Shown in pieces: positions 51,178 to 60,051 of a stretch of 64,000 bases of DNA (its first letter is position 1; each line of letters begins with the position of its first letter). The stretch covers positions 1,922,001 to 1,986,000 of the forward strand of contig NZ_CP137142.1 of assembly GCF_045287255.1 (NCBI RefSeq), written 5' to 3'. The notes beneath the pieces are model-generated. The model was given only the letters and a program-made list of their open reading frames with translations. It did no database searches and was not told where the DNA came from. The stretch comes from Henriciella sp045287255. GTDB lineage: Bacteria > Pseudomonadota > Alphaproteobacteria > Caulobacterales > Hyphomonadaceae. The position numbers and the translations under genes were made by a program.

Positions 51178-53381
51178 CCGACCTACCTGCAAATGCCGAT
51201 GGCGGCGGCTGCCCATCCGGGCTTGCCCCACCTGATACGAAATCGGCTCATGGCACAGACCTTTCGGCTTTTGTGACCCAGAAAGGCAATTTGAACCGCC
51301 TGCACTTGTCGGTTCGCGGAGCCAAATGCGGTGGTTGCCTCTCCAAGATTGAAAAGGCTGTCCATGCCCTGCCCGGGATAGATACAGCCCGCCTCAACCT
51401 GTCCAACGGCCAGATGGAAGTGCTCTGGGCCGGAGACCTGAAACCCTCTCGAATTGGCGAGACCATCTCCAATCTTGGCTATGGCGTCAGCGTCCATAGC
51501 GAAGACGATGCCGCCAAGGATGCCAAGCGCGAGGAGCGTAGCTTGCTCATCGCCATGGGCGTAGCTGGCTTTGCCGCCGCCAATATTATGCTGCTCTCGG
51601 TTTCGGTCTGGGGCGGTCATGGTGAAATGGGTCAGACGACACGCGATGCGCTACACGCGATTTCCGGTCTGATTGCTCTACCAGTCTTGGTCTTCTCTGG
51701 CCGTCATTTCTTCAAATCAGCGTGGAGCGTCCTGAAACACGGTCGCGCCAATATGGACGTGCCGATTTCACTCGCCCTCATCCTGGCTTTCTCTGTCAGT
51801 GTGTTTGAGACCATCAATAGCGGCAAGCACGCCTATTTCGATGCGGTCGTCATGCTGCTCTTCTTCCTGCTGATCGGGCGCTTTCTTGACGCCCGGCTAC
51901 GCAGACAAGCCCATGCAGCCGCGCACGACCTTGCCGCCTTGCGCAACAGTTCAGTCAACCGGATCACCTCCGATGGCAAAACCGAGACCATCCGCGCTGA
52001 CGCTGTAAAGGAAGGCGACACCATCCTACTCGCTGCAGGGGAACGCGCCGTTGTTGATCTGCGCCTGACCTCCGGCACCAGCGAGATTGATGAAAGCCTT
52101 GTCACGGGTGAAAGCCTGCCCCGGATCGCAGCGGCTGGCGCAACCGTCTATGCGGGCAGCGTCAATCTCGGTCAGCCCTTGCGCGGCACAGCGCTCGGCG
52201 CAGCCGCCGACAGCTTGCTCTCAGATATCGCCGGTATGCTGGAGGCGGGCGAACAACGCCGTTCAACCTATCGCAAGATCGCCGACAAAGCTGTCAGTCT
52301 CTATGTGCCCTTCGTCCACACCGCCGCTTTACTAACCTTTATTGGCTGGCTGGTCTTCGGGGCCAGCATTCGCGAGGCAGTTATGGTTGCCGTCGCAACG
52401 CTGATCATCACCTGCCCTTGCGCGCTCGCTTTGGCCGCTCCCGTGGTTCAGGTCGTTGCCTCAGGGCGCCTGTTCAAACAAGGCATCTATCTGAAATCCG
52501 GGGACGCGCTTGAGCGCCTTGCGACCGTCGATCATGTTGTCTTTGACAAGACAGGTACGCTGACCCTTGGCGAGCCTGTCCTGAATGAAGACGGCGTCGA
52601 TCCAGAAACGCTCAACAAGGCCGCCATGCTGGCCCGGGCGAGCCGTCATCCGCTCTCCCGCGCGCTCGTAACAGCCGCTGGTGCCGGCAATCTTGCAACA
52701 GATGTCAAAGAGTTTCCCGGCTTGGGGCTTGAGGCTGATCTGGACGGGGTCACGTGTCGCCTCGGCTCAGCAGACTGGGTCGGCGTAGAGGCCGCTGAAG
52801 CCACTGATGGCCCGAGCCTCTGGTTCCTAGAAGGCGAGAATACCCCGATCCTGTTCCGCTTTAGCGATGAACCCCGTGAAGACGCCGCCGAAACCATTAC
52901 CGCGCTTGAGCAGCTTGGCCTTAGCCTTGAAGTGCTCTCCGGCGACCGCGCAGACGCTGTTCAGCGCCTCTCTGACCGTCTCGGCATCGATCAATGGACC
53001 GCGCAGGCCAGCCCACAGGATAAGGTGGAACGGCTGGAAAACCTACGCGCAGAGGGCCGCCAGACCCTGATGGTTGGTGATGGCATCAATGATGCAGGCG
53101 CTCTGTCGCTCGCCCATGCCTCACTCACCCCCGGCGGCGCGATGGATGTCAGCCAGTCGGCCTCGGATGCCGTATTCAGTGGTGGCCTTTCCGGTATTCT
53201 GGATACGCTGTCGGCCAGTAAAACGGCCCGCACCCGCATGCAGCAGAACTTTGGTCTCGCCGCGCTTTACAATCTCATCGCCATCCCGATCGCGGTCACG
53301 GGTAATGTCACCCCGCTCATCGCGGCAATTGCGATGTCTGCTTCGTCTTTGGTTGTGACAATAAATGCCTTGAGGCGCTAA
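51174..53381 (+). CDS. ccoI: Copper-translocating P-type ATPase CcoI (FixI)
   Basis: A 735-residue P1B ATPase supplying copper for the cbb3 CuB centre. The N-terminal metal-binding domain has C52-G-G-C55 in AKCGGCLSKIE (an unusual CGGC instead of CxxC with flanking Met). The transmembrane copper site is C414-P-C416, D458 in DKTGTLT is phosphorylated, and the GDGINDAGAL hinge and HPLSRAL nucleotide site are present. An additional Cys-rich start (GGGCPSG) precedes the domain. Overlaps fixH by 4 bases; ccoS follows. Confidence 0.96.
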   Translation: MTDLPANADGGGCPSGLAPPDTKSAHGTDLSAFVTQKGNLNRLHLSVRGAKCGGCLSKIEKAVHALPGIDTARLNLSNGQMEVLWAGDLKPSRIGETISNLGYGVSVHSEDDAAKDAKREERSLLIAMGVAGFAAANIMLLSVSVWGGHGEMGQTTRDALHAISGLIALPVLVFSGRHFFKSAWSVLKHGRANMDVPISLALILAFSVSVFETINSGKHAYFDAVVMLLFFLLIGRFLDARLRRQAHAAAHDLAALRNSSVNRITSDGKTETIRADAVKEGDTILLAAGERAVVDLRLTSGTSEIDESLVTGESLPRIAAAGATVYAGSVNLGQPLRGTALGAAADSLLSDIAGMLEAGEQRRSTYRKIADKAVSLYVPFVHTAALLTFIGWLVFGASIREAVMVAVATLIITCPCALALAAPVVQVVASGRLFKQGIYLKSGDALERLATVDHVVFDKTGTLTLGEPVLNEDGVDPETLNKAAMLARASRHPLSRALVTAAGAGNLATDVKEFPGLGLEADLDGVTCRLGSADWVGVEAAEATDGPSLWFLEGENTPILFRFSDEPREDAAETITALEQLGLSLEVLSGDRADAVQRLSDRLGIDQWTAQASPQDKVERLENLRAEGRQTLMVGDGINDAGALSLAHASLTPGGAMDVSQSASDAVFSGGLSGILDTLSASKTARTRMQQNFGLAALYNLIAIPIAVTGNVTPLIAAIAMSASSLVVTINALRR

Positions 53382-53404
53382 CGCCTCCATGAAAGACTGC
53401 GCGC

Positions 53405-53557
53405 ATGGAGATTATTATTTATTTGATCCCCATCGCACTCTTCTTGGGCGTGGTGGGCTTGCTTGCCTTTATCTGGTCGATCAAGTCTGGCCAGTTCGAA
53501 GACATGGACGGCGCTGCATGGCGCGTGCTTGATGAAGAAGGTGACGACAAACCCTGA
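53405..53557 (+). CDS. ccoS: cbb3 oxidase maturation protein CcoS
   Basis: A 50-residue protein with one helix (IIIYLIPIALFLGVVGLLAF) and a short acidic tail with the CcoS hallmark WSIKSGQFEDMDGAAWRVL. It is required for cofactor insertion into the cbb3 oxidase. It begins 23 bases after ccoI and ends the cluster, completing ccoNOQPGHIS. Confidence 0.94.
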   Translation: MEIIIYLIPIALFLGVVGLLAFIWSIKSGQFEDMDGAAWRVLDEEGDDKP

Positions 53558-53583
53558 TTTCAACAGTCAGGATTCGGTCAGAG

Positions 53584-54261
53584 TTACGGGTAAAGCCGCG
53601 TTGAGCGCCAGCCTGAGCCGTCTCGCTCAAACTTCAGTCGATCATGCATACGAAACGCCTGATCCTGCCAGAATTCGACCTCGCTTGGAATCAGGCGATA
53701 GCCGCCCCAATGCTCTGGCCGTGGAATATCATCATCATCACCATAAATGGAGCTGATCTCGGCCACGCGCTGATCAAACGTCTCACGACAATCAAGCGGT
53801 CGAGATTGATCAGACGCCATCGCGGCAATCCGGCTTTGCGGCGCGCGTTGGGAAAAATAGACATCCGACTGCTCTGGCGTCAGCTTCTCAACTACGCCGC
53901 GCACGCGCACCTGCCGGCGCAGGCTCTTCCAGTGAAAGCATAGCGCAGATTTTGGATTTGCCGCGAGCTGGTGGCCCTTGTCGCTTTCATAATTGGTGTA
54001 GAACTTGAAGCCCTCCTCCGGCGACAGGCCGCGGAGCAGAACAATGCGCACGTCAGGCATGCCATCAGCATCAACCGTCGCCAGCGACATCGCCGTGCCA
54101 TCATTGATCTCAAACGTATTGGCCTCTTCCAGCCAAGTTTCCAGCAAGGCAAATGGTTCGCCCACATCCGGGATCAAAGCCCGCTCAGGTTCGTTCGCAT
54201 AATCCTGCGCACTGGGGCTAGCCGGGATGGACATGGGCATATCAGTTTTAATATCAGGCAT
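53584..54261 (-). CDS. pdxH: Pyridoxamine 5'-phosphate oxidase
   Basis: A 225-residue FMN enzyme producing pyridoxal 5'-phosphate. Conserved blocks are MSLATVDADGMPDVRIVLLRG, FYTNYESDKGHQL, ALCFHWKSLRRQVRVRG (substrate and FMN contacts), and the C-terminal PEHWGGYRLIPSEVEFWQ and RLYP ending. The ATG at 54261 is preferred; a reading to 54351 adds an unrelated tail and overlaps the divergent aroC. No strong ribosome site is seen. It converges on ccoS. Confidence 0.95.
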   Translation of the reverse strand: MPDIKTDMPMSIPASPSAQDYANEPERALIPDVGEPFALLETWLEEANTFEINDGTAMSLATVDADGMPDVRIVLLRGLSPEEGFKFYTNYESDKGHQLAANPKSALCFHWKSLRRQVRVRGVVEKLTPEQSDVYFSQRAPQSRIAAMASDQSRPLDCRETFDQRVAEISSIYGDDDDIPRPEHWGGYRLIPSEVEFWQDQAFRMHDRLKFERDGSGWRSTRLYP

Positions 54262-54337
54262 GAGGCGTCGTGACCGTTTGTTAGGTTCTGATTTTGCATA
54301 TAGGAAACTTAATCGCTTCGGACTACGGAAAACCCCT

Positions 54338-55429
54338 ATGTCGCATAACACATTTGGTCACTTATTTCGCGTCACCACATGGGGCGAAAGCCATGGGCGC
54401 GCCTTGGGCTGTGTTGTTGATGGCTGTCCTCCGGGGTTGGCGCTCGATGAAGCTTGGGTTCAACGCTTCCTTGATCAGCGCCGTCCGGGCACATCCCGTT
54501 TCGTAACCCAGCGCAAGGAACCCGATCAGGTCAAAATCCTCTCCGGTGTGTTCGAAGATGATCGCACCGACGGGCAAGTCACGACTGGAACACCGATCAG
54601 CCTGATGATCGAGAATGTCGATCAGCGCTCGAAAGACTATTCCGAAATCCGGGACCGTTATCGCCCCGGCCATGCTGACTATACCTATGACCAGAAATAT
54701 GGCGTGCGGGATTATCGCGGTGGTGGGCGCAGCTCTGCCCGTGAAACTGCTGCGCGCGTCGCCGCTGGCGCTGTCGCCCGGCGCGTTCTGGGTGATGACA
54801 TTATCATTCGCGGTGCTGTGGTCCAGATTGGCGAACACAAGATCGATCCGGCCAAATGGAATTGGGACATTACAGGCGATAATCCCTTCTGGTGCCCGGA
54901 TGCTGAGATGGCTGCGCAATGGGAAGACTATCTCGACAGCGTCCGTAAGTCCGGCTCCTCTGTCGGCGCCGTTGTCGAGGTTCATGCCAGCGGTGTTCCC
55001 GCCGGATGGGGCGCGCCGATCTATGGCAAGATCGATAGCGAGCTTGGCGCAGCCATGATGAGTATCAATGCGGCCAAGGGTTTTGAGATCGGTGCCGGGT
55101 TCGCCGCCGCCAGCTTCACTGGAGAGCAAAACGCCGATGAAATGCGAATGGGCAATGATGGCGTGCGATTTCTGTCGAATAATAATGGCGGGGTCGCGGG
55201 CGGTCTGTCCACCGGACAGGACATTGTCGTCCGTGTCGCGATCAAGCCGACCTCCTCTATCCTGACCGAAACCAAGTCCGTCACCCGTGACGGGCAAGAA
55301 GTCGATGTCCGCACTAAAGGTCGCCATGATCCTTGCGTCGGCATTCGCGCCGTTCCAGTGGCTGAGGCAATGATGGCCTGCGTGCTAGCCGATGCAAAAC
55401 TGAGACATCGCGGACAGATTGGCAGCTAA
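54338..55429 (+). CDS. aroC: Chorismate synthase
   Basis: A 363-residue FMN-dependent enzyme making chorismate, the last step of the shikimate pathway. The N-terminal SHNTFGHLFRVTTWGESHGRA, VDGCPPGL, RPGHADYTYDQKYGVRDYRG and GRSSARETAARVAAGAVAR are diagnostic. The ATG at 54338 has ACGGA upstream; the longer reading to 54227 is not credible. It is divergent from pdxH across 76 bases. Confidence 0.97.
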   Translation: MSHNTFGHLFRVTTWGESHGRALGCVVDGCPPGLALDEAWVQRFLDQRRPGTSRFVTQRKEPDQVKILSGVFEDDRTDGQVTTGTPISLMIENVDQRSKDYSEIRDRYRPGHADYTYDQKYGVRDYRGGGRSSARETAARVAAGAVARRVLGDDIIIRGAVVQIGEHKIDPAKWNWDITGDNPFWCPDAEMAAQWEDYLDSVRKSGSSVGAVVEVHASGVPAGWGAPIYGKIDSELGAAMMSINAAKGFEIGAGFAAASFTGEQNADEMRMGNDGVRFLSNNNGGVAGGLSTGQDIVVRVAIKPTSSILTETKSVTRDGQEVDVRTKGRHDPCVGIRAVPVAEAMMACVLADAKLRHRGQIGS

Positions 55430-55503
55430 AGCCAGTCCTATTCACTGATCCTTCAGGCTCTCCTGACCATGTCGCGCCATCTGATAAAGAAGGAGCGTAA
55501 GAC

Positions 55504-56274
55504 ATGACACAGCTCAAAACCCTGACCCTGACCGCAATCGCCGCCGCGAGCCTTGGCACGATGAGCGCTCAGGAAGCAGACACAGTCAGCAAATGGACTG
55601 GCGAAGGCTCGCTCAGCGCTGGCGTGACCACCGGCAATACTGAAACCACCGATCTCGGCCTCGCCATCGATCTTGGGCGGGAGTTCGACCTCTGGAGCGT
55701 CGGCCTGCAGGCCAGCGCCGATTATGGCGAAACCGATGGTGATGAAACCAAGAACCGGATCTTCCTCGCCACCAATCTCGACCGCCAGATCAATGACAAA
55801 CTGTTTGGCTTTGGCCAGCTCTCCTATGAAGTGGACGAGTTTTCTGGCTTCGATTCTCGCACCTTTATCGGTGGCGGTTTGGGTTATGAAATCTTCAACT
55901 CAGACGCCCTGACCTGGACCGTGCGCGGCGGCCCCGGCCTAAAGATTGATGAGATTGAAGCTGTTCTCGACACGAGCACGACCCCGGCTACTGTCCTGAC
56001 ACCCGCCAGCACGGAGGAATCCTTCGGCGCAACCGGAACCTCAAACTGGGCCTATCAGTTCAACGACAATGTCGGCCTGACCAATGACACCAATGTCCTT
56101 TACGCTGAAACCTCAACCCAGATTGGCAATATTCTGGCGCTCACCGCCAGCCTGACCGACACGCTCTCAGCTCGCATCTCCTATGAAGTACGCCACGACA
56201 CCGATCCGGTCGACGGCTTTGACGCTACCGACACAATCAGCCGTGTGTCACTGGTCTATGGGTTTGGGAAGTAA
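55504..56274 (+). CDS. DUF481 family outer-membrane protein (YdiY-like)
   Basis: A 256-residue predicted outer-membrane beta-barrel. A signal peptide covers about 1-22 (ending GTMSAQ); then alternating strands: WTGEGSLSAGVTTGNTETTD, FDLWSVGLQASADYG, LFGFGQLSYEVDEFSGF, and a final SRVSLVYGFGK that ends in an aromatic/hydrophobic strand. DUF481 proteins are uncharacterised, some salt-induced. AAGGAG precedes the ATG, and a terminator follows, so it is probably transcribed alone. Confidence 0.88.
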   Translation: MTQLKTLTLTAIAAASLGTMSAQEADTVSKWTGEGSLSAGVTTGNTETTDLGLAIDLGREFDLWSVGLQASADYGETDGDETKNRIFLATNLDRQINDKLFGFGQLSYEVDEFSGFDSRTFIGGGLGYEIFNSDALTWTVRGGPGLKIDEIEAVLDTSTTPATVLTPASTEESFGATGTSNWAYQFNDNVGLTNDTNVLYAETSTQIGNILALTASLTDTLSARISYEVRHDTDPVDGFDATDTISRVSLVYGFGK

Positions 56275-56300
56275 GTCTCGGTTCAACCTCAAAGATACAG

Positions 56301-56330
56301 AAGCCCAAGCAATGCAGCTTGGGCTTTACT
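56301..56330 (+). terminator. Rho-independent terminator after the DUF481 gene
   Basis: A perfect 10-bp stem, AAGCCCAAGC at 56301-56310 with GCTTGGGCTT at 56317-56326, a 6-base loop and a short T-containing tail. It is 26 bases after the DUF481 stop. The remaining spacer to 56555 shows nothing else I can name. Confidence 0.8.
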
Positions 56331-56555
56331 TCGACTCATTCTCAATATCTTAGAGAACAAAAATAAGCGTCTTAAAACGCCCAAAACCGGCCTCCTGATG
56401 CGCATAAGCACACGCTTCAACACAGGACACAGGAAGACTGCTTGTTGGCGGCTTATGCTGTTGTCACGAAAGCGCCCACAAGCCCGTTCATTCGCTTTAC
56501 AAAGAGGTATGTCCAATTTAGCTACGCGCTCTCAAGCAGACAGGAAATCTCAAAA

Positions 56556-57644
56556 ATGCATAGGTTCTGCGCAATCATCGCCACGACATTTTGCCTGATT
56601 TTTAGTCCGGTCCAGATGGTGTCAGCGCAGGTAAGCCTTGCAGATGATGTCAAAGCGCAGATTGAAAATTATCTTGATGACATTGCGACTGACTACGGTG
56701 TTGCAGGTCAATCGCTCGCCATTTTGAGAAATGGCACGCTCGTCCACACCAGCGCACGCGGTCTGGCGAGTGTCGAGCTTGGTGTGCCTGCGCGCGAGGA
56801 AACTGTCTATCAGAGCTTTTCGCTGGCGAAACTATTCGTCAACGTCACAACGATGCAATTGGTTGAGGCGGGCGCAATTGAACTCGACGCCCCGATAAGC
56901 CAATATCTCGAAGAACTCCCCTCGGATTGGCAGCACATAACTGTGCGCCAGGCGCTGTCCCATATGACGGGCTTACCAGATTATTATCAATGGCCGCACC
57001 CGACGCCGGAAACACCGCAGGAAGCGTTTCAATCGGTCGCAGACAAAGGCTTAGTGTTCGCGACGGGAAGCGCGACCCGCTACAACCAAACCAATTATCT
57101 GCTGCTCAAAATGATAATCGAGCGCATTACCGGCGAACACTTCGTTCCGGTTATGACGGCTCGTATGATCAATGAACTGGGACTGGAGAATACATCCTAT
57201 GGCGGCGAGTATGCGGTTGTCGCAGGTCGAGCAACGACATACCGTTCGGCGAACGATACGCTTGCGCGCAATGTTCATATTGACCAGCCGGACTATATGT
57301 TTGCGAGCACCGGGCTGAACACGACCGTATTGGATATGGCCCAATGGTTTTCCGCGCTCCTGGAGAACCGGTTCTTGTCTGAGGAGTCGATGGACGCCAT
57401 TTGGGCACCTGTTCTTCTGAATGATGGCTCAGTCGCTAGTTTTGCCAATGGCTGGGAATTTGCCGAAGATGGTGGTCTGAGAAGCATTGGTCACGGCGGC
57501 GGAAACCGAACCGATGTTCGGCATTTCTTCGAACCCGGAGCGACCGACAACGTAACGGTAATCTACTTTACAAACGGCAGTGCGAAGAATTTTTGGCCGG
57601 GAAGTGTTTCAAATGAAATTGCAAGAATGATTCGAAGCGACTGA
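56556..57644 (+). CDS. Secreted serine hydrolase, beta-lactamase fold (second copy)
   Basis: A 362-residue PF00144-type hydrolase with a signal peptide (about 1-24, ending MVSAQ). The tetrad SLAK (in SFSLAKLF) lies near residue 89. The second motif reads RYNQTNYLLL where family members usually have YSN, so the third residue is Gln rather than Asn. HGGGN near the C terminus replaces KTG. The ATG at 56556 follows AGGAAA; an upstream reading to 56442 adds an unlikely N terminus. Sequence is clearly different from the hydrolase at 3080-4240. Substrate unknown. Confidence 0.88.
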   Translation: MHRFCAIIATTFCLIFSPVQMVSAQVSLADDVKAQIENYLDDIATDYGVAGQSLAILRNGTLVHTSARGLASVELGVPAREETVYQSFSLAKLFVNVTTMQLVEAGAIELDAPISQYLEELPSDWQHITVRQALSHMTGLPDYYQWPHPTPETPQEAFQSVADKGLVFATGSATRYNQTNYLLLKMIIERITGEHFVPVMTARMINELGLENTSYGGEYAVVAGRATTYRSANDTLARNVHIDQPDYMFASTGLNTTVLDMAQWFSALLENRFLSEESMDAIWAPVLLNDGSVASFANGWEFAEDGGLRSIGHGGGNRTDVRHFFEPGATDNVTVIYFTNGSAKNFWPGSVSNEIARMIRSD

Positions 57645-57808
57645 CCGTTTGTTTGGTGCCCAGTTTACTCTGTTTGGCAAAATCGCGGCATCAAATAGAG
57701 AGCTGGCTGGAAAGCGCTGCTGCGGCCAAGCGTCCTAAACTCGCCCCAACTAAGACACTCCGCTAATGTTTCCCTTTTGACTCATTTGACATGGGTCAAG
57801 CGGCTAGC

Positions 57809-58627
57809 TTAGCCCACAAACGCCCGCTCGATCACGAAGTCAGCGGGTTCGCTGTTTGCGCCCTCTTTCAGGCCGTGTTCTTCCATTAGGCCTTTCAGCT
57901 CTTTGGTCATGTCGATCGAGCCGCAGATCATGGCGCGGTCGTGTGCGGGGTCGAGGCGTGGGACGCCGAGGTCTTCGAACAGTTTGCCAGAGCGGATAAG
58001 GTCGGTGATCCGGCCCTCACGTTCGAAAGGCTCACGGGTACAGGTCTGGTAGAGGCGCAACTTGCCCTGCCCGATTTCCCCGATATCCGGATCATTCAGG
58101 AAGCTATCGACAATCTCTTTGGAGTAAGCCAGTTCGGCAACTTCACGGCATGTGTGCGTGATGATCACTTCTTCAAACTTCTCATAGGTTTCCGGATCAC
58201 GCAGGATGCTGGCAAATGGCGCAAAGCCTGTCCCGGTGGAGAAGCAATAGAGACGCTTACCCGGCAACAGGGCGTCATGCACCAGTGTACCTACCGGTTT
58301 CTTGCCCAGCAGGACGGTGTCGCCCTCCTGAATCTTTTCCAGCCTTGATGTCAGGGGACCATTCGGGACTTTGATGGAATAAAATTCCAGCGTGTCGTCC
58401 CAGTTCGGGCTGGCGACAGAATAGGCGCGCAGGATCGGTTTACGCTCGCCCTCTTCTGGCGGCAGGCCAATCATAATGAACTCGCCAGAGCGAAACCGGA
58501 AGCTTGCCGGGCGCGTGATCCGGAACTTGAACAGACGGTCTGTATAGTGATGCACACTCAGTACCGTCTCTTCAGTCGGCGCATTCGGGTTCACTTTCGT
58601 CGCGGGAGCAGTAGCGGTCACGGTCAT
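57809..58627 (-). CDS. fpr: Ferredoxin-NADP reductase
   Basis: A 272-residue FAD flavoprotein moving electrons between NADPH and ferredoxin or flavodoxin, useful in oxidative stress and Fe-S metabolism. FAD contacts ILRAYSVASP, NADPH site FSTGTGFAPFASIL and AMICGSIDMTKEL, and the subclass-specific C-terminal FVIERAFVG are visible. Length is typical of the bacterial plant-type-independent Fpr. It might serve the ferredoxin reduced by indolepyruvate oxidoreductase, but the genes are far apart. Confidence 0.94.
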   Translation of the reverse strand: MTVTATAPATKVNPNAPTEETVLSVHHYTDRLFKFRITRPASFRFRSGEFIMIGLPPEEGERKPILRAYSVASPNWDDTLEFYSIKVPNGPLTSRLEKIQEGDTVLLGKKPVGTLVHDALLPGKRLYCFSTGTGFAPFASILRDPETYEKFEEVIITHTCREVAELAYSKEIVDSFLNDPDIGEIGQGKLRLYQTCTREPFEREGRITDLIRSGKLFEDLGVPRLDPAHDRAMICGSIDMTKELKGLMEEHGLKEGANSEPADFVIERAFVG

Positions 58628-58729
58628 ATCGGTTCGTCCATTGATTAGGCACTAGCGCAAATGAGCCATTCGCCCGCTTGGAACAAGGGGGCGAATGAAC
58701 GCATTAGTAGAGCTAAAAGCAGCTAAGCT

Positions 58730-59284
58730 TTAGTTTTCGAATAAGGGGGTCCCCGTAACCCATTCGACATCCGGGTTTGTCGTTTCGGTCAACACGCCGA
58801 GCTCATAGATATTTTCGTAGCCATAGCCATAGAGGTTTATGAAGGTTGGGATGTTCAGGGCCAGTGACACCCGCTTCAACGGGATCGGTTCGACATCGTC
58901 GCTGAAATTATTATTGCAATAAATCAGAACGCGGGTGTCCTTTGATGGGATCACTTCAGCGAGCTTCTCGTCGGTGAAGTCTGAAAATGGCAGGTTCACC
59001 GCCCCTTTGATATGGCCCATTTCAAAGGCATAACGGCTGCGCGCATCAAGGATCAGCGTGTCCGGTTCGCTGGCCATGGCGTTGAATGTCTCCATTGAGA
59101 CCAATCGCTCTTCGCGCAGCTCGAACACCTCGCCTGTCAGGTCCATGAACCCGGCATAGTCAATCTCAGCCGAGCCTTCCGGGGCCTCTTGCGCGCCTGC
59201 TGCAAGGCCAATCCCGATAAAGGTAAGTAGCGCCAAAAGCCCACAGATCAGGCTGTTGCGGGCACTTTTCCGACGGTCAAACAT
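58730..59284 (-). CDS. Exported rhodanese-domain protein
   Basis: A 184-residue protein with an N-terminal signal/anchor (about 10-30, SLICGLLALLTFIGIGLAAG) and a rhodanese fold: TLILDARSRYAFEMGHIKGAVNLPFSDF and VLIYCNNNFSDD. The catalytic-loop cysteine is C123, but the loop is extended and lacks the usual CxxGxRS pattern; the following LALNIPTFINLYGYGYENIYEL is a conserved extension of this subgroup. Sulfur-transfer activity is therefore uncertain. ATG 59284 follows GGAGG. It lies between fpr and thymidine kinase on the same strand. Confidence 0.82.
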   Translation of the reverse strand: MFDRRKSARNSLICGLLALLTFIGIGLAAGAQEAPEGSAEIDYAGFMDLTGEVFELREERLVSMETFNAMASEPDTLILDARSRYAFEMGHIKGAVNLPFSDFTDEKLAEVIPSKDTRVLIYCNNNFSDDVEPIPLKRVSLALNIPTFINLYGYGYENIYELGVLTETTNPDVEWVTGTPLFEN

Positions 59285-59357
59285 CATCGCCTCCATAAGT
59301 CGCGATACTTATGAGCATACGATCTGTTTATGGCAGGATTGCGGGCATTGCAGGGCG

Positions 59358-59942
59358 CTAGCGTCCCAAAGCCTCTTCCCAATGTTTACGGCAGAGCGGG
59401 ACGTAAACCGCCTTGGCAACACTGACCTGATCACCTTCGGTCAGGGCATTGCCATCCTCATCCATACGCGCCGTCATCGTCGCCTTGCGCCCGCAATGAC
59501 AAATCGTGCGCGCCTCACGCAAATCATCCGCCAGCGCCAGCAAAGCCGCTGAACCTTCGAACAATTCCCCCTGAAAGTCTGTCCGCAAGCCATAGCACAG
59601 CACGGGCAAGCCAAACTGATCTCCAACACGGGCCAATTGCCAGACCTGTGCCTTGGTCAGAAATTGCGCCTCATCAAAGAAGATGGCATCGAGTTGCCCG
59701 ACCTTGCGCTGCGCCGCAATCGCTTCGAAAAGGTCCGTCTCATCGCGATAGAGATGCGCATCGGCGCGCAAGCCAATCCGCGATTCAATCTCGCCCATCT
59801 GCGCCGCATCATCAGCGCCATAATGCCCAGATGTCCATAGCATGACCTCCATGCCCCGCTCGCGGTAGTTATAAGCCGCCTGCAACAGGATGGCCGACTT
59901 CCCGGCATTCATGGCGCTATAGGTGAAGTAGAGCTTGGACAT
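59358..59942 (-). CDS. tdk: Thymidine kinase (type II)
   Basis: A 194-residue enzyme phosphorylating deoxythymidine for salvage. Walker A SAMNAGKS is near the N terminus, the catalytic glutamate is in FFDEAQFL, the lasso/substrate loop follows YGLRTDFQGELFEGS, and zinc cysteines are ICHCGRKA with CRKH near the end. The ATG at 59942 is the natural start. It is divergent from the penicillin-binding protein gene. Confidence 0.95.
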   Translation of the reverse strand: MSKLYFTYSAMNAGKSAILLQAAYNYRERGMEVMLWTSGHYGADDAAQMGEIESRIGLRADAHLYRDETDLFEAIAAQRKVGQLDAIFFDEAQFLTKAQVWQLARVGDQFGLPVLCYGLRTDFQGELFEGSAALLALADDLREARTICHCGRKATMTARMDEDGNALTEGDQVSVAKAVYVPLCRKHWEEALGR

Positions 59943-60051
59943 GGGTCCCAAAAACGCGATTCAGCCTCAAAATACAATCCACATATCGCCTTCACCCTGC
60001 CTCAATCTCTTTGCATTAACCCTGCCCAGAGACCTCGGGCAGGAGCTTTGC

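Noticed and set aside
53553..53571. CCTGA/TCAGG hairpin after ccoS
   Set aside because: Only a 5-bp stem with a 9-base loop and no T run; too weak to call a terminator.
54362..55327. A 321-residue open frame on the minus strand
   Set aside because: It lies entirely opposite chorismate synthase and shows no motif; it reflects codon bias on the coding strand.
57786..57799. TTGAC-N4-GTCAA, an FNR/CRP-like palindrome
   Set aside because: It lies between the 3' ends of two convergent genes, only 10 bases after the fpr stop, so it has no promoter to regulate.
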